Positions 25,720 through 36,293 of a stretch of DNA of 64,000 bases are shown here, one piece after another; position 1 is the stretch's first letter, and every line of letters begins with the position of its first letter. The translations under genes were made by a program, and so were the position numbers. The notes under the pieces are model-generated. The model had not been told where the DNA came from and did no database searches. It saw only the letters and a program-made list of their open reading frames with translations. The stretch is taken from the NCBI RefSeq assembly GCF_002646595.1, contig NZ_PDUD01000029.1, positions 157,735 to 221,734 of the forward strand. Direction: 5' to 3'. The DNA is from Flavilitoribacter nigricans DSM 23189 = NBRC 102662. Lineage in GTDB: Bacteria; Bacteroidota; Bacteroidia; Chitinophagales; Saprospiraceae.

Positions 25720-25762
25720 CAGAAAGCCGCTGCGTATCCCTACCGGCGGCTTTCTGTTTTTT
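25720..25762 (+). terminator. Rho-independent terminator after the lipoprotein gene
   Basis: The arms CAGAAAGCCGC (25720-25730) and GCGGCTTTCTG (25746-25756) form a perfect 11-bp stem with a 15-nt loop, followed by TTTTTT. The site is 23 bp after the stop and 14 bp before the end of the convergent FG-GAP gene. Confidence 0.9.
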
Positions 25763-25776
25763 GCCCGTCTTTTCCC

Positions 25777-28700
25777 TTATTGAATTTCCCTGACCAGTAA
25801 AGATTGGTTGTTGCGGGCGATCACCAATAATCTTCGATCGCCTAGCTGCAGACTCCGGATATCCCGTACTTCCCCATCAATACGCCATCCGTCGTTCACA
25901 AAACCGTCGTTGCGGAAGCTACCCTGGCGGTTGCCGGTAAGCAACATGCCGGAGGCCGCATCGTAAAGCCCGAGGTCCGTTCTGGAACCATAAAAATTCC
26001 CGGCCAGGAATAGATCCGGTATGCCGTCTTGGTCAAAGTCGTCCACCCGGATCGCAAATACCGGGCTGAGCTGGGCCATTTTGGGTAAGGGCTCCAGTTT
26101 AAAATTGCCCTTCCCGTCTCCCAGAGCTACCGAGCTGGCCAGCTGTTCTATCTGCTTTACGGTGGCCCCTTTTAAAGTGCCTGCATCAAAGATCTCCGAA
26201 AAGCTCAATCGGGCAAACTCCGCATAAGTGCCCATAGACTGCCGCAGATCCGGCATTTGCTTCATGAGCTCGTCGATGGAAGCCAGGGTATACTCTTTCC
26301 TCTGCCGGTAATGCGTGATCAGGGGATCGGTTTTGAAATTGCCGTCAAAATCCTTGATGTACAGGCGAACCGGTTCTTCCGGACTGGCTTCGAAAAAATT
26401 ATTCAGTCCCCAGTTGCCCAGCACCATATCCAGATTCCCGTCGCCGTTGGCATCCGCAAGTTGGATACAGTTCCACCAACCGCCTGATTCCGGTAATGCT
26501 TCCGCTTTCCAGGCGCCCCGACGGATGTGCAGTAACTGTACCGGCATCCACTCTCCCACCACCACCAGGGTGCGTTCGCCGTTTGCTTCCAGGTAGGCTG
26601 CATCGGTGACCATGCCGAGTTTTCCTCCCGCGGGCAGGTGATCTTTGGCCACATTGCGGAACCGGCCTTTTCCATCGTTCAGTAAAAGGTAGCTTTCCGG
26701 ATCATGTCCGTAATTACCCGGAATGGAACGGCTGCCGACGAAAAGGTCTATGGCACCATCCTCGTTAAAATCCAGGGGTACCACACAGGCACCATTGCCC
26801 GATACCGGCTCGAGGGCATCTGGCTTCGGGGTAAAATTCCCCATTCCGTCGTTGATGTAAAGGCGGTCCAAAAACACCTGCGCGGAAACATCCACCTCTC
26901 CCCCACCGTTGACGAGATAAAGATCGGCATCACCGTCCTGATCCGCATCGAAGAACGCGGCGTCCACTTCTTCTCCTTCCCGGTTATCGGCAAAAAAGTT
27001 GGGCGCGGGCCGGAAACCCACTCCGGCAATCTGGTAGAAAAGCTCCCCGCTTTGTCCTTTAGCTCCGCATACATACAGATCCTCCAGGCCGTCACCGTTC
27101 ACATCCCCTACCGCCAGCCGCGGTCCCTGGGTAGATAAAAGGTGCGGAATGAGGGGTTCTTCATTGAAATCTATAAAAGTATTTTCTACGTGCTGGAAAT
27201 CCAGACCGTACGAGTCTCCCGGTACGAAGGATGGTGATTGAGCGTTTCCAGCCGATATATCGCCGGGGCGGGCTTCTTCCTGCCTGACGATAAGTGTCTG
27301 ATCCGCCGGGATATCGACCAGCGTACTGGTACTGCCACCCGGCCAGCGGACTTCCACCCGGTCAACCGATCCGGCCTTACCCAGGCCAAATAAAAGCTGG
27401 GGTTCGACGGAGGAAAGATACCCCTTGCTGGTGTAGAGTTCCTGACATTGTTCCAGATCGCCTGTGCGGACCGTCACCTTGGCCCCGATCCCAAATTTAT
27501 TGAGGCCGGTACCCCCGAGTTGTATTTTCAGATAGTGATTGCCTGCCAGATCATTACGGTAGACCGATGCCCGTTCATTCAGATTGTTCACCACCAGATC
27601 GAAATCGCCGTCATTGTCCAGATCGGCGAATGTAGCTCCGTTGGAAACCCCGAAGTGATCCAGTCCCCAGTCGCCGGAGACATTTTTGAAGGTGAGATCT
27701 GCCTGGTTCCGGAAGGCGTAATTATTCGTTTTACCGGATGGCATTTTTTCGATCAGCACCCGGTCCGGCGCTACCGCCTGGATCTGCTTGTTGGAAATAT
27801 ACCGCAGGTAATCCAGATCGTTGGGGCGACGCCAGATACCGTTGGTAATGAAGATATCCTTCCAGCCATCATTGTCCAGATCGGAAACCAGAGGCGTCCA
27901 ACTCCAGTCCGTAGCTTCGATCCCGGTGATCTGGGCTACTTCCGAGAATACGGGGATATTGCCTTCCTTGTTCCCCCGGTTGAGTTGCAGCATATTCCGG
28001 GAAAACTGAGCATAGTATCCGAAGCTGCGCTTCAACAGGTAAATATTGTAAGAATCCGAACCGACGGTATTTTTCACCAGTTCCTCTACCTCGGGTTTCA
28101 TATCCAGACTGATGATGTCCGGCAGATTATCATTGTTCCAGTCGGCGATCGTATTCCCCATCGAAAAATGACTCGTATAGCTCATCGCCTCTTCGATATC
28201 TTCGGAAAAGGTGCCGTCGCCATTGTTGAGGTACAGGTAATCGTTCTCGTGAAAGTCATTCGAGACAAAGACATCCGGCCAGCCGTCCCGGTTGAGATCA
28301 CCGATGGCCAGCCCCAGTCCGTAGCCGATGCGGCTGCTGAAAATACCGGCCCGGTCCGTTACGTCCACAAACTTGCCCACCGGCTGCCCCGGCGGAGGGA
28401 TCTGGTCGTTGCGCAGGAGTCGATCTCCGGCCAGACTGTCCCGCTGCGGCCGCAGGCTGGCGGCCTTGCCGTAATTGCCGATCGAATGCACGGAATGGTT
28501 CAGCAGGTATACATCCAGATCACCGTCGAGATCATAATCAAAAAAAGCGGCCTGGGTAGCGAATCCACTGAAATCCAGCCCGTACGCGGCAGCCTGTTCT
28601 TCAAAAACAACACCGTTGGAAGTTTCGCCCTGGTTGATGTATAAGCGGTTGATCCCTTTTTTCCCCTTGTAGTCTCCCAACTGGCAGACATAGATATCCA

Positions 28701-29073
28701 GCCAGCCGTCACCGTTGATATCGACCATGGTCACCCCGGTGGACCAGGAAGTGGTGGTGCCCACTCCGGCCGATTCGGTGATATCCTCAAACTGGAGATC
28801 GCCCCGGTTGAGGTAGAGGCGATTAGAACTTTCATTAGCGGTAAAGAAAAGATCGGGCAGGCCATCGTTGTTGACATCTCCGGCCGCCACTCCGCCACCA
28901 TTGTAGTAGTACAGATACTGGATGATATTGAAGGAGTCCGACTCCAGCAGATCGTTGCTGAACGCAATCCCGGTATCCACCTGTAAACTAAAAGGCTTCT
29001 CCTTCTCCTGCCGGCATCCCACCAGGCTCAGACCCACAATCACAACTCCTATGGCGATACAGATACGCTTCAC
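25777..29073 (-). CDS. FG-GAP/VCBS-repeat lipoprotein with ASPIC/UnbV domain (CRTAC1-like), copy 1
   Basis: This exported lipoprotein has 1,098 aa if translation starts at GTG 29073, which places a signal peptide ending in LVGC at the N-terminus; no closer ATG fits. Seven calcium-loop repeats of the DxNxDGxxD type come first (for example GDVNNDGLPDLFF and VDINGDGWLDIYV). Next is an ASPIC/UnbV domain (GIGAKVTVRTGD, FGLGKAGSVDRVEVRWPGG), then about five more repeats. The fold is presumably a pair of seven-bladed propellers on the cell surface. It follows the DUF4249 gene by 32 bp and is the last gene of the TonB receptor-DUF4249 operon. Ligand unknown. Confidence 0.85.
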   Translation of the reverse strand: MKRICIAIGVVIVGLSLVGCRQEKEKPFSLQVDTGIAFSNDLLESDSFNIIQYLYYYNGGGVAAGDVNNDGLPDLFFTANESSNRLYLNRGDLQFEDITESAGVGTTTSWSTGVTMVDINGDGWLDIYVCQLGDYKGKKGINRLYINQGETSNGVVFEEQAAAYGLDFSGFATQAAFFDYDLDGDLDVYLLNHSVHSIGNYGKAASLRPQRDSLAGDRLLRNDQIPPPGQPVGKFVDVTDRAGIFSSRIGYGLGLAIGDLNRDGWPDVFVSNDFHENDYLYLNNGDGTFSEDIEEAMSYTSHFSMGNTIADWNNDNLPDIISLDMKPEVEELVKNTVGSDSYNIYLLKRSFGYYAQFSRNMLQLNRGNKEGNIPVFSEVAQITGIEATDWSWTPLVSDLDNDGWKDIFITNGIWRRPNDLDYLRYISNKQIQAVAPDRVLIEKMPSGKTNNYAFRNQADLTFKNVSGDWGLDHFGVSNGATFADLDNDGDFDLVVNNLNERASVYRNDLAGNHYLKIQLGGTGLNKFGIGAKVTVRTGDLEQCQELYTSKGYLSSVEPQLLFGLGKAGSVDRVEVRWPGGSTSTLVDIPADQTLIVRQEEARPGDISAGNAQSPSFVPGDSYGLDFQHVENTFIDFNEEPLIPHLLSTQGPRLAVGDVNGDGLEDLYVCGAKGQSGELFYQIAGVGFRPAPNFFADNREGEEVDAAFFDADQDGDADLYLVNGGGEVDVSAQVFLDRLYINDGMGNFTPKPDALEPVSGNGACVVPLDFNEDGAIDLFVGSRSIPGNYGHDPESYLLLNDGKGRFRNVAKDHLPAGGKLGMVTDAAYLEANGERTLVVVGEWMPVQLLHIRRGAWKAEALPESGGWWNCIQLADANGDGNLDMVLGNWGLNNFFEASPEEPVRLYIKDFDGNFKTDPLITHYRQRKEYTLASIDELMKQMPDLRQSMGTYAEFARLSFSEIFDAGTLKGATVKQIEQLASSVALGDGKGNFKLEPLPKMAQLSPVFAIRVDDFDQDGIPDLFLAGNFYGSRTDLGLYDAASGMLLTGNRQGSFRNDGFVNDGWRIDGEVRDIRSLQLGDRRLLVIARNNQSLLVREIQ

Positions 29074-29105
29074 AACAAAAATTACCACTTGCTTAACAAA
29101 TAAGG

Positions 29106-30170
29106 TCAAAAATAATCCGGCTTTTGGTAACTCGATCCCGGTACCGAGAGACAATTGAGGCAACGCGGCGGATAATCCCGTTTCGCCGGACTATACTCAC
29201 ATTGGTAGTAAGGTAAAAAAGGAGTATTCTCCGGCAATAAGAATGCCCTGATTGTATCGCTGGACATGGCACTGAAATACCCCAACACCTCTTCTCCGGG
29301 GTCATTCACATTGTAGATGTTTCCCCGAACGGGTGCCGGTGGCGTATCGAATATGGTGCCAACTGCCGACAGCGTTTGACCAACCTGACTCCAAAAGGTA
29401 TAAGCACCTTCGGTCAGACTCCGCAAATAAACATTAAAATAATGTCTTTCGTCGAAACGATTATCCAATCGGGCGGAAGCGACCTGCAGACGGGAGACCG
29501 TTCTGGGCTGATTGGCATCAACATTCAGGAGGGTGAACGAACTCAGATCCGGACGGGTATAAACGAAACAGGGAGGCGGAATAACGCCAAAGGGATCCGG
29601 AAAATCCGTGGGTGAAAGCCGATACACCTCATCTACGTCAAAGCGATAAAAAACGTCTGGAGTAGTCTGTTCCAGGCTCAGATCTACATAAGCGTTTACC
29701 GTTGGTACAATGATACTGTTGCCGTATTCATTAACTTCCCGTATCTCGCCAAAATCGAAATTCAGACTATCGAGACGGGCGTAAATACCGGGAGTAACTT
29801 CCCGTTCCGATTCGTATTCTTCGCCGTTATCCAACTCGATATGCAGGTAATAAGTGCGGCCGATCTCCACGCTGAACGTCTGCTCCGGGATCCGGTATTG
29901 GCCTTCGCTCATATCCACGTAGGTAGCAGAATTTCCTTCGTTGTCAAAAATGCGGACGGTCGCCCCTTCCAGCGGTATCGTTTTCCGCTGGGAATTTGCG
30001 GTCCGGCCCAGATAAAGCTGAAAAGGTCCCGGGCCGTTCACGACACTTCCGTCCACGACCAACTGGCCACCCGATCTTTCCGTGTCGAAATCGATCACCT
30101 CGATACAGCCGGTCAGCATAACCGCCAAATACAGGAACATCATTATCGGTAAGTGCAGGCGCTGCTTCAT
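29106..30170 (-). CDS. DUF4249 lipoprotein
   Basis: This 354-aa lipoprotein has a signal ending in MLTGC. The conserved DUF4249 opening (CIEVIDFDTERSGGQLVVDG) is followed by a carboxypeptidase-like beta domain (GATVRIFDNEGN). The C-terminus has several cysteines (CEYSPAKRDYPPRCLNC). In Bacteroidota such genes sit directly after TonB-dependent receptors, as here (4-bp gap). The protein is probably an outer-membrane partner of the receptor, but the substrate is unknown. Confidence 0.88.
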   Translation of the reverse strand: MKQRLHLPIMMFLYLAVMLTGCIEVIDFDTERSGGQLVVDGSVVNGPGPFQLYLGRTANSQRKTIPLEGATVRIFDNEGNSATYVDMSEGQYRIPEQTFSVEIGRTYYLHIELDNGEEYESEREVTPGIYARLDSLNFDFGEIREVNEYGNSIIVPTVNAYVDLSLEQTTPDVFYRFDVDEVYRLSPTDFPDPFGVIPPPCFVYTRPDLSSFTLLNVDANQPRTVSRLQVASARLDNRFDERHYFNVYLRSLTEGAYTFWSQVGQTLSAVGTIFDTPPAPVRGNIYNVNDPGEEVLGYFSAMSSDTIRAFLLPENTPFLPYYQCEYSPAKRDYPPRCLNCLSVPGSSYQKPDYF

Positions 30171-30174
30171 GTTC

Positions 30175-32631
30175 TTAATAACTAAAGGTGTAGGAAATAG
30201 CCGGGATCAGGGTGCCCAGCACGGATAATTTAGTTGGACTGGGAAAGAATTTGTTCCCGAATTGCTGGTAATAAACGGAGAAGGCATTTTTCCGGGCCAG
30301 CAAATTGTAGACGGAGATCGTAAAGCTTTCGCGGTAACGACGGCTGACCAACCTTTTCCCGTTGATGGTTAGCGACATATCCAGTCGGTAATAATCCGGG
30401 ATCCGGTAGGCATTGCGTTCCGAATAATGGGGGATAATGACGTTGTTTTGTTCGTAACTCGAAATGATCGCGGTAATGGGGCGGCCGGTACTGTAAGTAA
30501 AGTTGACACCCCAGAAAAAATCGTAGGACAGTTCGTACTTGGCAGAAAGCGTAAAGTCGTGGGGTTTGTCAAAGCTGGAGGGATACCACGCTCCGTTGTT
30601 GATGGTCGATTCCTTGGTTGGTCCTTTAGCCTGTAACAGAGAGCGCGAATGGGTATAGGATACCCAGCCGGTGAGCCGCCCCTCATTGCGTTTCGCCAGG
30701 ACCTCAAAACCGTAGGCCTTGCCGGTACCCGAGATCAGATCAGTTTCCAGGTGTTCGTTCAGGAGTAAACGGGCAAAATCCTTGTAGTCGACCAGGTTTT
30801 GGATGTCCCGGTAAAAAACTTCCATAGAAGTCTCAATGGTGTTGTCTTTGAAATTACGGAAAAACCCAAGTGAATAATTATCGGAGATCTGAGGGGGAAT
30901 ATAGTCCGTACTCAACTGCCAGACATCCACCGGGGTGCTGGCGGTAGTATTGGAAATGAGGTGAATATACTGTCGCATCCGGTTGTAGCTCAATTTGAGG
31001 GAGGAATTTTCTCCCAGGCGGTAACGGAGCGAAAAGCGGGGTTCCCAACCGGAATAGCGGCGGATCACCTCTCCCCGTTGGTAGGAAACAGTATCCACGA
31101 TGTTCAGCTCGGTAAGAGGGGCTCCCTCCCGGTAGCGGAAAACCCGATCGGGACCGAGCGACTGGAACATGGAAAATCGCAATCCGGCCGAAAGCGCCAG
31201 TTTGGGAGAGATCTCGAAATCATCATTGATGTAGAATGCCAGTTCCTGACCGATCTCCCGGCTAATGGTTTCGCTGAGTACGTTCGAACGCTCCCCCCTC
31301 GGATCGAGTCGATCGGGCAGGTTTTTGTAACGAACCCCTTCCGCCCCAAAGTTGAACAAGTGCTTTTCCCCGGCATTCCAGATGAAGTTCTGTTTGAGTT
31401 GCAGGTATTGCTGGCCGTTCTGGTACTCGAAAGCCGTTACGCCGAAGGGTTCAAAGAGCAGACTTTTATAATCGCCCAGCGTTGCCGTCGAACGGGAAGA
31501 AAAATGCTCATTCAAGATGGCGCTCCATTCCAGGGTAGTAGCCATTGTCCGCCACTGGTAGCCAAATTGCCGGGAGTACTGAAAGAAATCGTAACTGCTG
31601 TAATAGGAAAAGCTCAGCGTATTATTCGGACTGAAGCGATGACTGATCTTTCCGGTGAGATCGTAAAAGTTAGCTTTACTATTCCGGATGTCCGGTTGTT
31701 TGAGGGATTTCAGGATCCAGCCGGCGTAAGAAGCCCGGCCGCCGATGAGGTAGGAGGTTTTTCCTTTCGCGATCGGTCCTTCCACCAATGCACGGCTGGT
31801 AACGGCACCAATGCCCATCTTGATCTTAAATTGGTCAAAATCACCGCGTTTGATATCCACATCGAGCACGGAGGACGTCCGGCCGCCGTACTGCGCGGGT
31901 ACACTGCCTTTGTACAGGGTAAAGTTCTCGATAACATCGGGATTGAAGACCGAGAACAGGCCCAGCGCATGCGAAGTATTGAAAAGCTGGGCGTTGCCAA
32001 ACAGCACCAGGTTCTGATCGACCTTTCCGCCCCGCACGTTGATACCTCCGGCGCCTTCCCCGATCGTGCTGACACCGGGTAAACTTACGAGGTTTTTCAG
32101 TACATCCAGTTCGCCCAACAGGGTCGGTAGTTCGCGGACATCTTCGGCGGTGAGCGACACGACGCCCGATCTTACGTCCACTACATTCTGATTGCTGGGT
32201 TGGGCTTTGATTACGATCTCTTCCAGACTGAAAGAGCGGTCTTCCAGGCCAATATCCAGAACTCCGTCCGTATACAGGTAGATGACTTTGACCTTTTCCT
32301 CCATCCCGACACTCCGGAAAACCACTTCGTGCAGCCCCACCGGCAGGATCAGCGCATAACGTCCGCTGTCGTTGGTGACGGTGCCCAGTTCCAGGGTACG
32401 GGAATAAACGGTGGCGCCCAACAGCTTTTCGCCGCTGCCCGGATTGGTTATCCGGCCTCGCAACACTGCGGTTTTGCTACCGTTCGCCATTTCTTCCGTT
32501 CCGATGGTCAGCGTGTCCGGCACTACTTGTCCGGCGAGGGGGAGTAGACCGCAAAACCAGAGGAGCAGACCTAGGAGTAAGCGCCGGCCGGATTGGTCGC
32601 ATCGGGAAATTACCGCAGTATTTGGTAGCAT
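30175..32631 (-). CDS. TonB-dependent outer-membrane receptor with carboxypeptidase-regulatory-like domain
   Basis: This 818-aa protein has a Sec signal (LLLGLLLWFCGLLPLAGQ). A CarboxypepD_reg-like domain at ~55-135 (GRITNPGSGEKLLGATVYS) precedes a plug domain at ~140-260 (LPGVSTIGEGAGGINVRGG, YGGRTSSVLDV) and a beta-barrel ending in an aromatic residue (ISYTFSY). At about 820 aa it is smaller than SusC-type receptors and belongs to the class paired with DUF4249 lipoproteins. It probably imports a ligand across the outer membrane using TonB. It starts the three-gene operon that ends with FG-GAP copy 1. Confidence 0.9.
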   Translation of the reverse strand: MLPNTAVISRCDQSGRRLLLGLLLWFCGLLPLAGQVVPDTLTIGTEEMANGSKTAVLRGRITNPGSGEKLLGATVYSRTLELGTVTNDSGRYALILPVGLHEVVFRSVGMEEKVKVIYLYTDGVLDIGLEDRSFSLEEIVIKAQPSNQNVVDVRSGVVSLTAEDVRELPTLLGELDVLKNLVSLPGVSTIGEGAGGINVRGGKVDQNLVLFGNAQLFNTSHALGLFSVFNPDVIENFTLYKGSVPAQYGGRTSSVLDVDIKRGDFDQFKIKMGIGAVTSRALVEGPIAKGKTSYLIGGRASYAGWILKSLKQPDIRNSKANFYDLTGKISHRFSPNNTLSFSYYSSYDFFQYSRQFGYQWRTMATTLEWSAILNEHFSSRSTATLGDYKSLLFEPFGVTAFEYQNGQQYLQLKQNFIWNAGEKHLFNFGAEGVRYKNLPDRLDPRGERSNVLSETISREIGQELAFYINDDFEISPKLALSAGLRFSMFQSLGPDRVFRYREGAPLTELNIVDTVSYQRGEVIRRYSGWEPRFSLRYRLGENSSLKLSYNRMRQYIHLISNTTASTPVDVWQLSTDYIPPQISDNYSLGFFRNFKDNTIETSMEVFYRDIQNLVDYKDFARLLLNEHLETDLISGTGKAYGFEVLAKRNEGRLTGWVSYTHSRSLLQAKGPTKESTINNGAWYPSSFDKPHDFTLSAKYELSYDFFWGVNFTYSTGRPITAIISSYEQNNVIIPHYSERNAYRIPDYYRLDMSLTINGKRLVSRRYRESFTISVYNLLARKNAFSVYYQQFGNKFFPSPTKLSVLGTLIPAISYTFSY

Positions 32632-32824
32632 TTCAGCTGCTTTTAAGGGTGATCTTTGTATAACGCGAACCGATCACGCCAATCAGAGATGGAAACAAAA
32701 TAACAATTTTCGGTCTGCCGACTGTCGATTTCTCCGGCTAGCAGGCCGGTAGTGCCGCTTTGGTAAAAATCCCGACAATCGATCGCCGTTAAAATCAGTC
32801 TGCCGTAGCAACGACCCTGAACCG

Positions 32825-35800
32825 CTACTCCGTCAGTTTATAGCACTGGATAGCTCCGTCATTCGGAGCGAAGGTAAAGACCGTATTGCCCCCGACCTCC
32901 AGCTTCGCCGCTTTGCGGATCATACCCTTCAGGTCCAGTCCGGCCCGGGCGGGATGGACCGCCTCAAAGCTCCGATCCGCTTTCTGTAGTAATACCATTC
33001 CGATAGAGGCATCCTTTTTACCGAGCCGGGTATTGAGATGCAGTTCGTTACCGGCCAGGATCAGGTCTTTCCGACCATCCCCATTGACGTCTTCCACCAG
33101 AATGGTATTGGTACTGGAGATCTGAGCGGAACGGGGAAGCGACTGCCGGACAAAAGTTCCACTGCCATTGTTAAAGTAAACTGCGGTTTCAAAGGTGGTC
33201 ACTTTCCGGGTCTCAAAGCGGGTATCGCCGAAGATATCATCCGCGTTCAGTTGCGCGTAATCCTCGTAAGTAGAAAAATCCTTTTTAAATTCCGGGATCT
33301 GTTTCACCAACTCGTTCGCGCTCGGTACCGCATTACCGTTACCGTAGGTCATATAGACCTTTCGGTATTGCTCGCCGACCCGTAGTTGCAGGGGTGCCTG
33401 GGCAGTGGGATGGATATCTGTATTGGTCCCGAAATTACCGGCAATGAGATCGAGATGCCCGTCCCGGTCGAGATCGGAGAGTTTTACCGTGCGCCACCAG
33501 CCCTCGCTGTCGGGCAGTTCTTCCCGGGCGAAGCCATCGCCGTTGTTGATGAGCAGGGTCACCGGCATCCAGTCTCCCACGACGACCAGATCGTCGTCAC
33601 CGTCACCGTCTATATCACCCCAGGCGGCATCGGTCACCATACCCAGTGGGGTCGATCGCTGGCTGAAGTTGCCATTACCGTTATTTTCCAGAATATAGGA
33701 CGGCGGAATGGCCGCATAGCTGATCTTATCGACCCGGCTCCCTACAAACAGGTCCGGATCGCCGTCCTGATCGTAATCCGAAACCCGCACACAGGAAGTG
33801 TTCTCAAAACGAATATTCAGTCCACTGACGGCTTTTTTCGTAAAATGGCCGGAACCGTCGTTCAGATAAATGCGGTCGATCAGGGCCGCGTGTTCGCTGG
33901 CGTGTTCATTACCGCCGCTGCCGACATAAAGGTCCTGATCGCCATCCTGATCCACATCAAAAAATACGGCATCGGTGTCTTCGTAGGCACTTTCCTGTTC
34001 CCAGAATCCGGGCTGCATTTCCCGGAAAGTTCCGTTCTCCTGCCGATACAGCCGCGGCGATTGTCCCCTTGCTCCACCGATATACAGATCGGGCTGTCCG
34101 TCGGAATCGATATCGCCCACGGCCAGCGCCGGGCCTTCGCGTGAATAAAGTTGCGGCTGGAGTTTCTCCCGCTCAATATCGTTGAAGGTGTTTTCCTTAT
34201 GCACCGCATCCACGATAGCGTTAAGGGGAGAAAAAATAGGTTTTGTTGCCGCCTGTCCTCCGGCCTGGCCAGCTTCCGCTTCCGCTTCCCGGATCTCCAG
34301 GGTTTGTCCTGCCGGCACCTGGCGCAGGGTTTGCGTTTTTCCAGAAGGCCAGCGTACGGTCAGGGACTCGATCACCGATTCCCCGCCGAGCCCTGTCTGC
34401 AGCAGTGGTTCTACGCTGGACATAAATCCTCTCTGGGGAAAATTTTCCAGGCTGATCGTCCGGTCAGCAGTCCGGATCAATACGCTGGCGCCAATACCAA
34501 AAGGGTTGCCCCCCTCTCCTACCAGTTTCAGCCGGATATAGTGATTATTGGGCTGCCGGTTCGCCTGGTTCTCGTATACGAACACTTGTTCGTTTATATT
34601 ACTGACGACGATATCCAGATCTCCGTCCAGGTCCAGATCAGCGTAGGTGGCGCCGCTGGAAATACTGGGTGGGCTCAAGCCTTCCACTTTGGAGAACTGC
34701 AGCTCTGAATCATTGAGGAAAAAATAGTTGGGTACCTTCCCGGAAGGCATCCTGGCGGCCAGGTCCAGATCCGACGCTCCTTCCTGTACCAGGGGGTTGG
34801 CGATGTAGTTCAAATAATCCAGATCATTCGGGCGACGAACGATGCCGTTGCTTACAAACAGGTCTTTGTCGCCGTCATTATCGTAATCCTGCCAGAGACA
34901 GGACCAGCTCCAGTCGGTGGACTCAATTCCGGCAAAAGCCGCCAGTTCGGAAAACGTCGGCCGGCCCTGTGCATTATTGATCTGCAAGTGATTGTGCGGG
35001 AACTGATCGTGATAACCGTAGCTCTTCTTGAACAGGAAAATGTTGTAAGGATCGTAACCCACCGATCGTTTCCGGATATTTTCCTCTTCGGGCATCATGT
35101 CCAGCGTGAAGATATCCGTGTAGCCATCATTATTGACGTCGGCAATATCCACGCCCATGGAGAACTGACTGGTCTGACTAACGGCATCGGTGATCCCTTC
35201 CGTAAACCGCCCACCTTCGTTCCAGTACAGGTAATCATTTTCGTGAAAATCATTCCCGATGTAGATATCGGGATAACCATTATTATCCAGGTCGGAAACG
35301 GCAATGCCCAGCCCGTAACCGATGCGACTGGCGTAGATCCCGGCGGCACGGGTAACATTGGTAAAACCGGTCTTAAGCGTTTCTCCACTGCGATCAAGGT
35401 CATTCCGGTACAGGCGGTCGCCGTTGATGGAATCCACCTCCAGGCGCAGGTTAGAGCGGCCGTAGTTACTGGTCCGGTGACTCGAATGGTTCAGCAGATA
35501 CATATCCAGGTCTCCGTCCAGATCGTAGTCAAAAAAGGAGGCCTGGGTAGACAGACCGCTGAACGCCAGACCGTAAGCTTCCGTCTCCTCCCGAAATACC
35601 GGTCGGCCGTTTTCCACCCCCTGGTGAACCAGCAGGCGATTGTGCCCCCGGAAGTTCTTATAGTTGCCGACCTGGGTGAGGTAGATGTCCAGCAATCCGT
35701 CGCCATTGACGTCCGCCAACGCCACACCGGTACCCCAGCCCTGGATCGTATCGAGTCCGAGTTCGGTAGAAATATCTTCAAAGTGGAGGGAGGTTTCGGA

Positions 35801-36070
35801 AGTGTTCAGGTAGATGCGCGGATGCGACTGGTTGGCGTTAAATACCAGATCGGGCAACCCATCCTGGTTGAGATCACCGGCGCCCACCCCGGCACCGTTG
35901 TAGAAATACAGATAACGGATGATGTTAAAGCTGTCCGTCTCTACCAACTCATTGACGAAATCGAGCCCGGTAGCCGAAGCATCGGGCATGGTAAAGAGCG
36001 GTTCGGAGCTTGTCGGACGGCAGGATGCGCAGGTGAGGATGAGTAGGGAAATGACCGGCAAATGGTTCAA
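32825..36070 (-). CDS. FG-GAP/VCBS-repeat lipoprotein with ASPIC/UnbV domain, copy 2
   Basis: This protein has 1,081 aa from a TTG at 36070, which starts a short hydrophobic leader ending in TCASC; the open frame runs further upstream but without coding character. The layout is seven DxNxDGxxD repeats (GDLNQDGLPDLVF through ADLDLDGDLDIVV), an ASPIC/UnbV domain (GIGASVLIRTAD, LTVRWPSGK) and six more repeats (GDIDSDGQPDLYI through EDVNGDGRKDLIL). It lies 223 bp behind copy 3 in the same direction and 193 bp before the TonB receptor. Like its paralogues it is presumably a surface calcium-binding propeller protein of unknown ligand. Confidence 0.84.
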   Translation of the reverse strand: MNHLPVISLLILTCASCRPTSSEPLFTMPDASATGLDFVNELVETDSFNIIRYLYFYNGAGVGAGDLNQDGLPDLVFNANQSHPRIYLNTSETSLHFEDISTELGLDTIQGWGTGVALADVNGDGLLDIYLTQVGNYKNFRGHNRLLVHQGVENGRPVFREETEAYGLAFSGLSTQASFFDYDLDGDLDMYLLNHSSHRTSNYGRSNLRLEVDSINGDRLYRNDLDRSGETLKTGFTNVTRAAGIYASRIGYGLGIAVSDLDNNGYPDIYIGNDFHENDYLYWNEGGRFTEGITDAVSQTSQFSMGVDIADVNNDGYTDIFTLDMMPEEENIRKRSVGYDPYNIFLFKKSYGYHDQFPHNHLQINNAQGRPTFSELAAFAGIESTDWSWSCLWQDYDNDGDKDLFVSNGIVRRPNDLDYLNYIANPLVQEGASDLDLAARMPSGKVPNYFFLNDSELQFSKVEGLSPPSISSGATYADLDLDGDLDIVVSNINEQVFVYENQANRQPNNHYIRLKLVGEGGNPFGIGASVLIRTADRTISLENFPQRGFMSSVEPLLQTGLGGESVIESLTVRWPSGKTQTLRQVPAGQTLEIREAEAEAGQAGGQAATKPIFSPLNAIVDAVHKENTFNDIEREKLQPQLYSREGPALAVGDIDSDGQPDLYIGGARGQSPRLYRQENGTFREMQPGFWEQESAYEDTDAVFFDVDQDGDQDLYVGSGGNEHASEHAALIDRIYLNDGSGHFTKKAVSGLNIRFENTSCVRVSDYDQDGDPDLFVGSRVDKISYAAIPPSYILENNGNGNFSQRSTPLGMVTDAAWGDIDGDGDDDLVVVGDWMPVTLLINNGDGFAREELPDSEGWWRTVKLSDLDRDGHLDLIAGNFGTNTDIHPTAQAPLQLRVGEQYRKVYMTYGNGNAVPSANELVKQIPEFKKDFSTYEDYAQLNADDIFGDTRFETRKVTTFETAVYFNNGSGTFVRQSLPRSAQISSTNTILVEDVNGDGRKDLILAGNELHLNTRLGKKDASIGMVLLQKADRSFEAVHPARAGLDLKGMIRKAAKLEVGGNTVFTFAPNDGAIQCYKLTE

Positions 36071-36293
36071 TAATTGCCCTACTGTGAAGCGTCCTATATT
36101 GAATGACTGGCCGCAGCGTTGAAAAGCGGACACGGTCCGGGTACCTGGGCTTTTTGGCAAGGGAGCGGGAGCAGATCGAGCCCCCTTAACCGAGCAGTTC
36201 GTATAAATATTATCGTTTTTAAAAGTGCTCAAAGATCTTGGATTATTCGACGTTTGGAGCGGTACCCTCCGGCGTACCGATCTTTCGGTCGGT

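Noticed and set aside
34988..36046. Long open frames on the forward strand opposite the FG-GAP genes (for example 352 codons here)
   Set aside because: They are mirror frames produced by the GAT/GAC-rich calcium-loop repeats; the reverse frames have leaders, domains and coupling.
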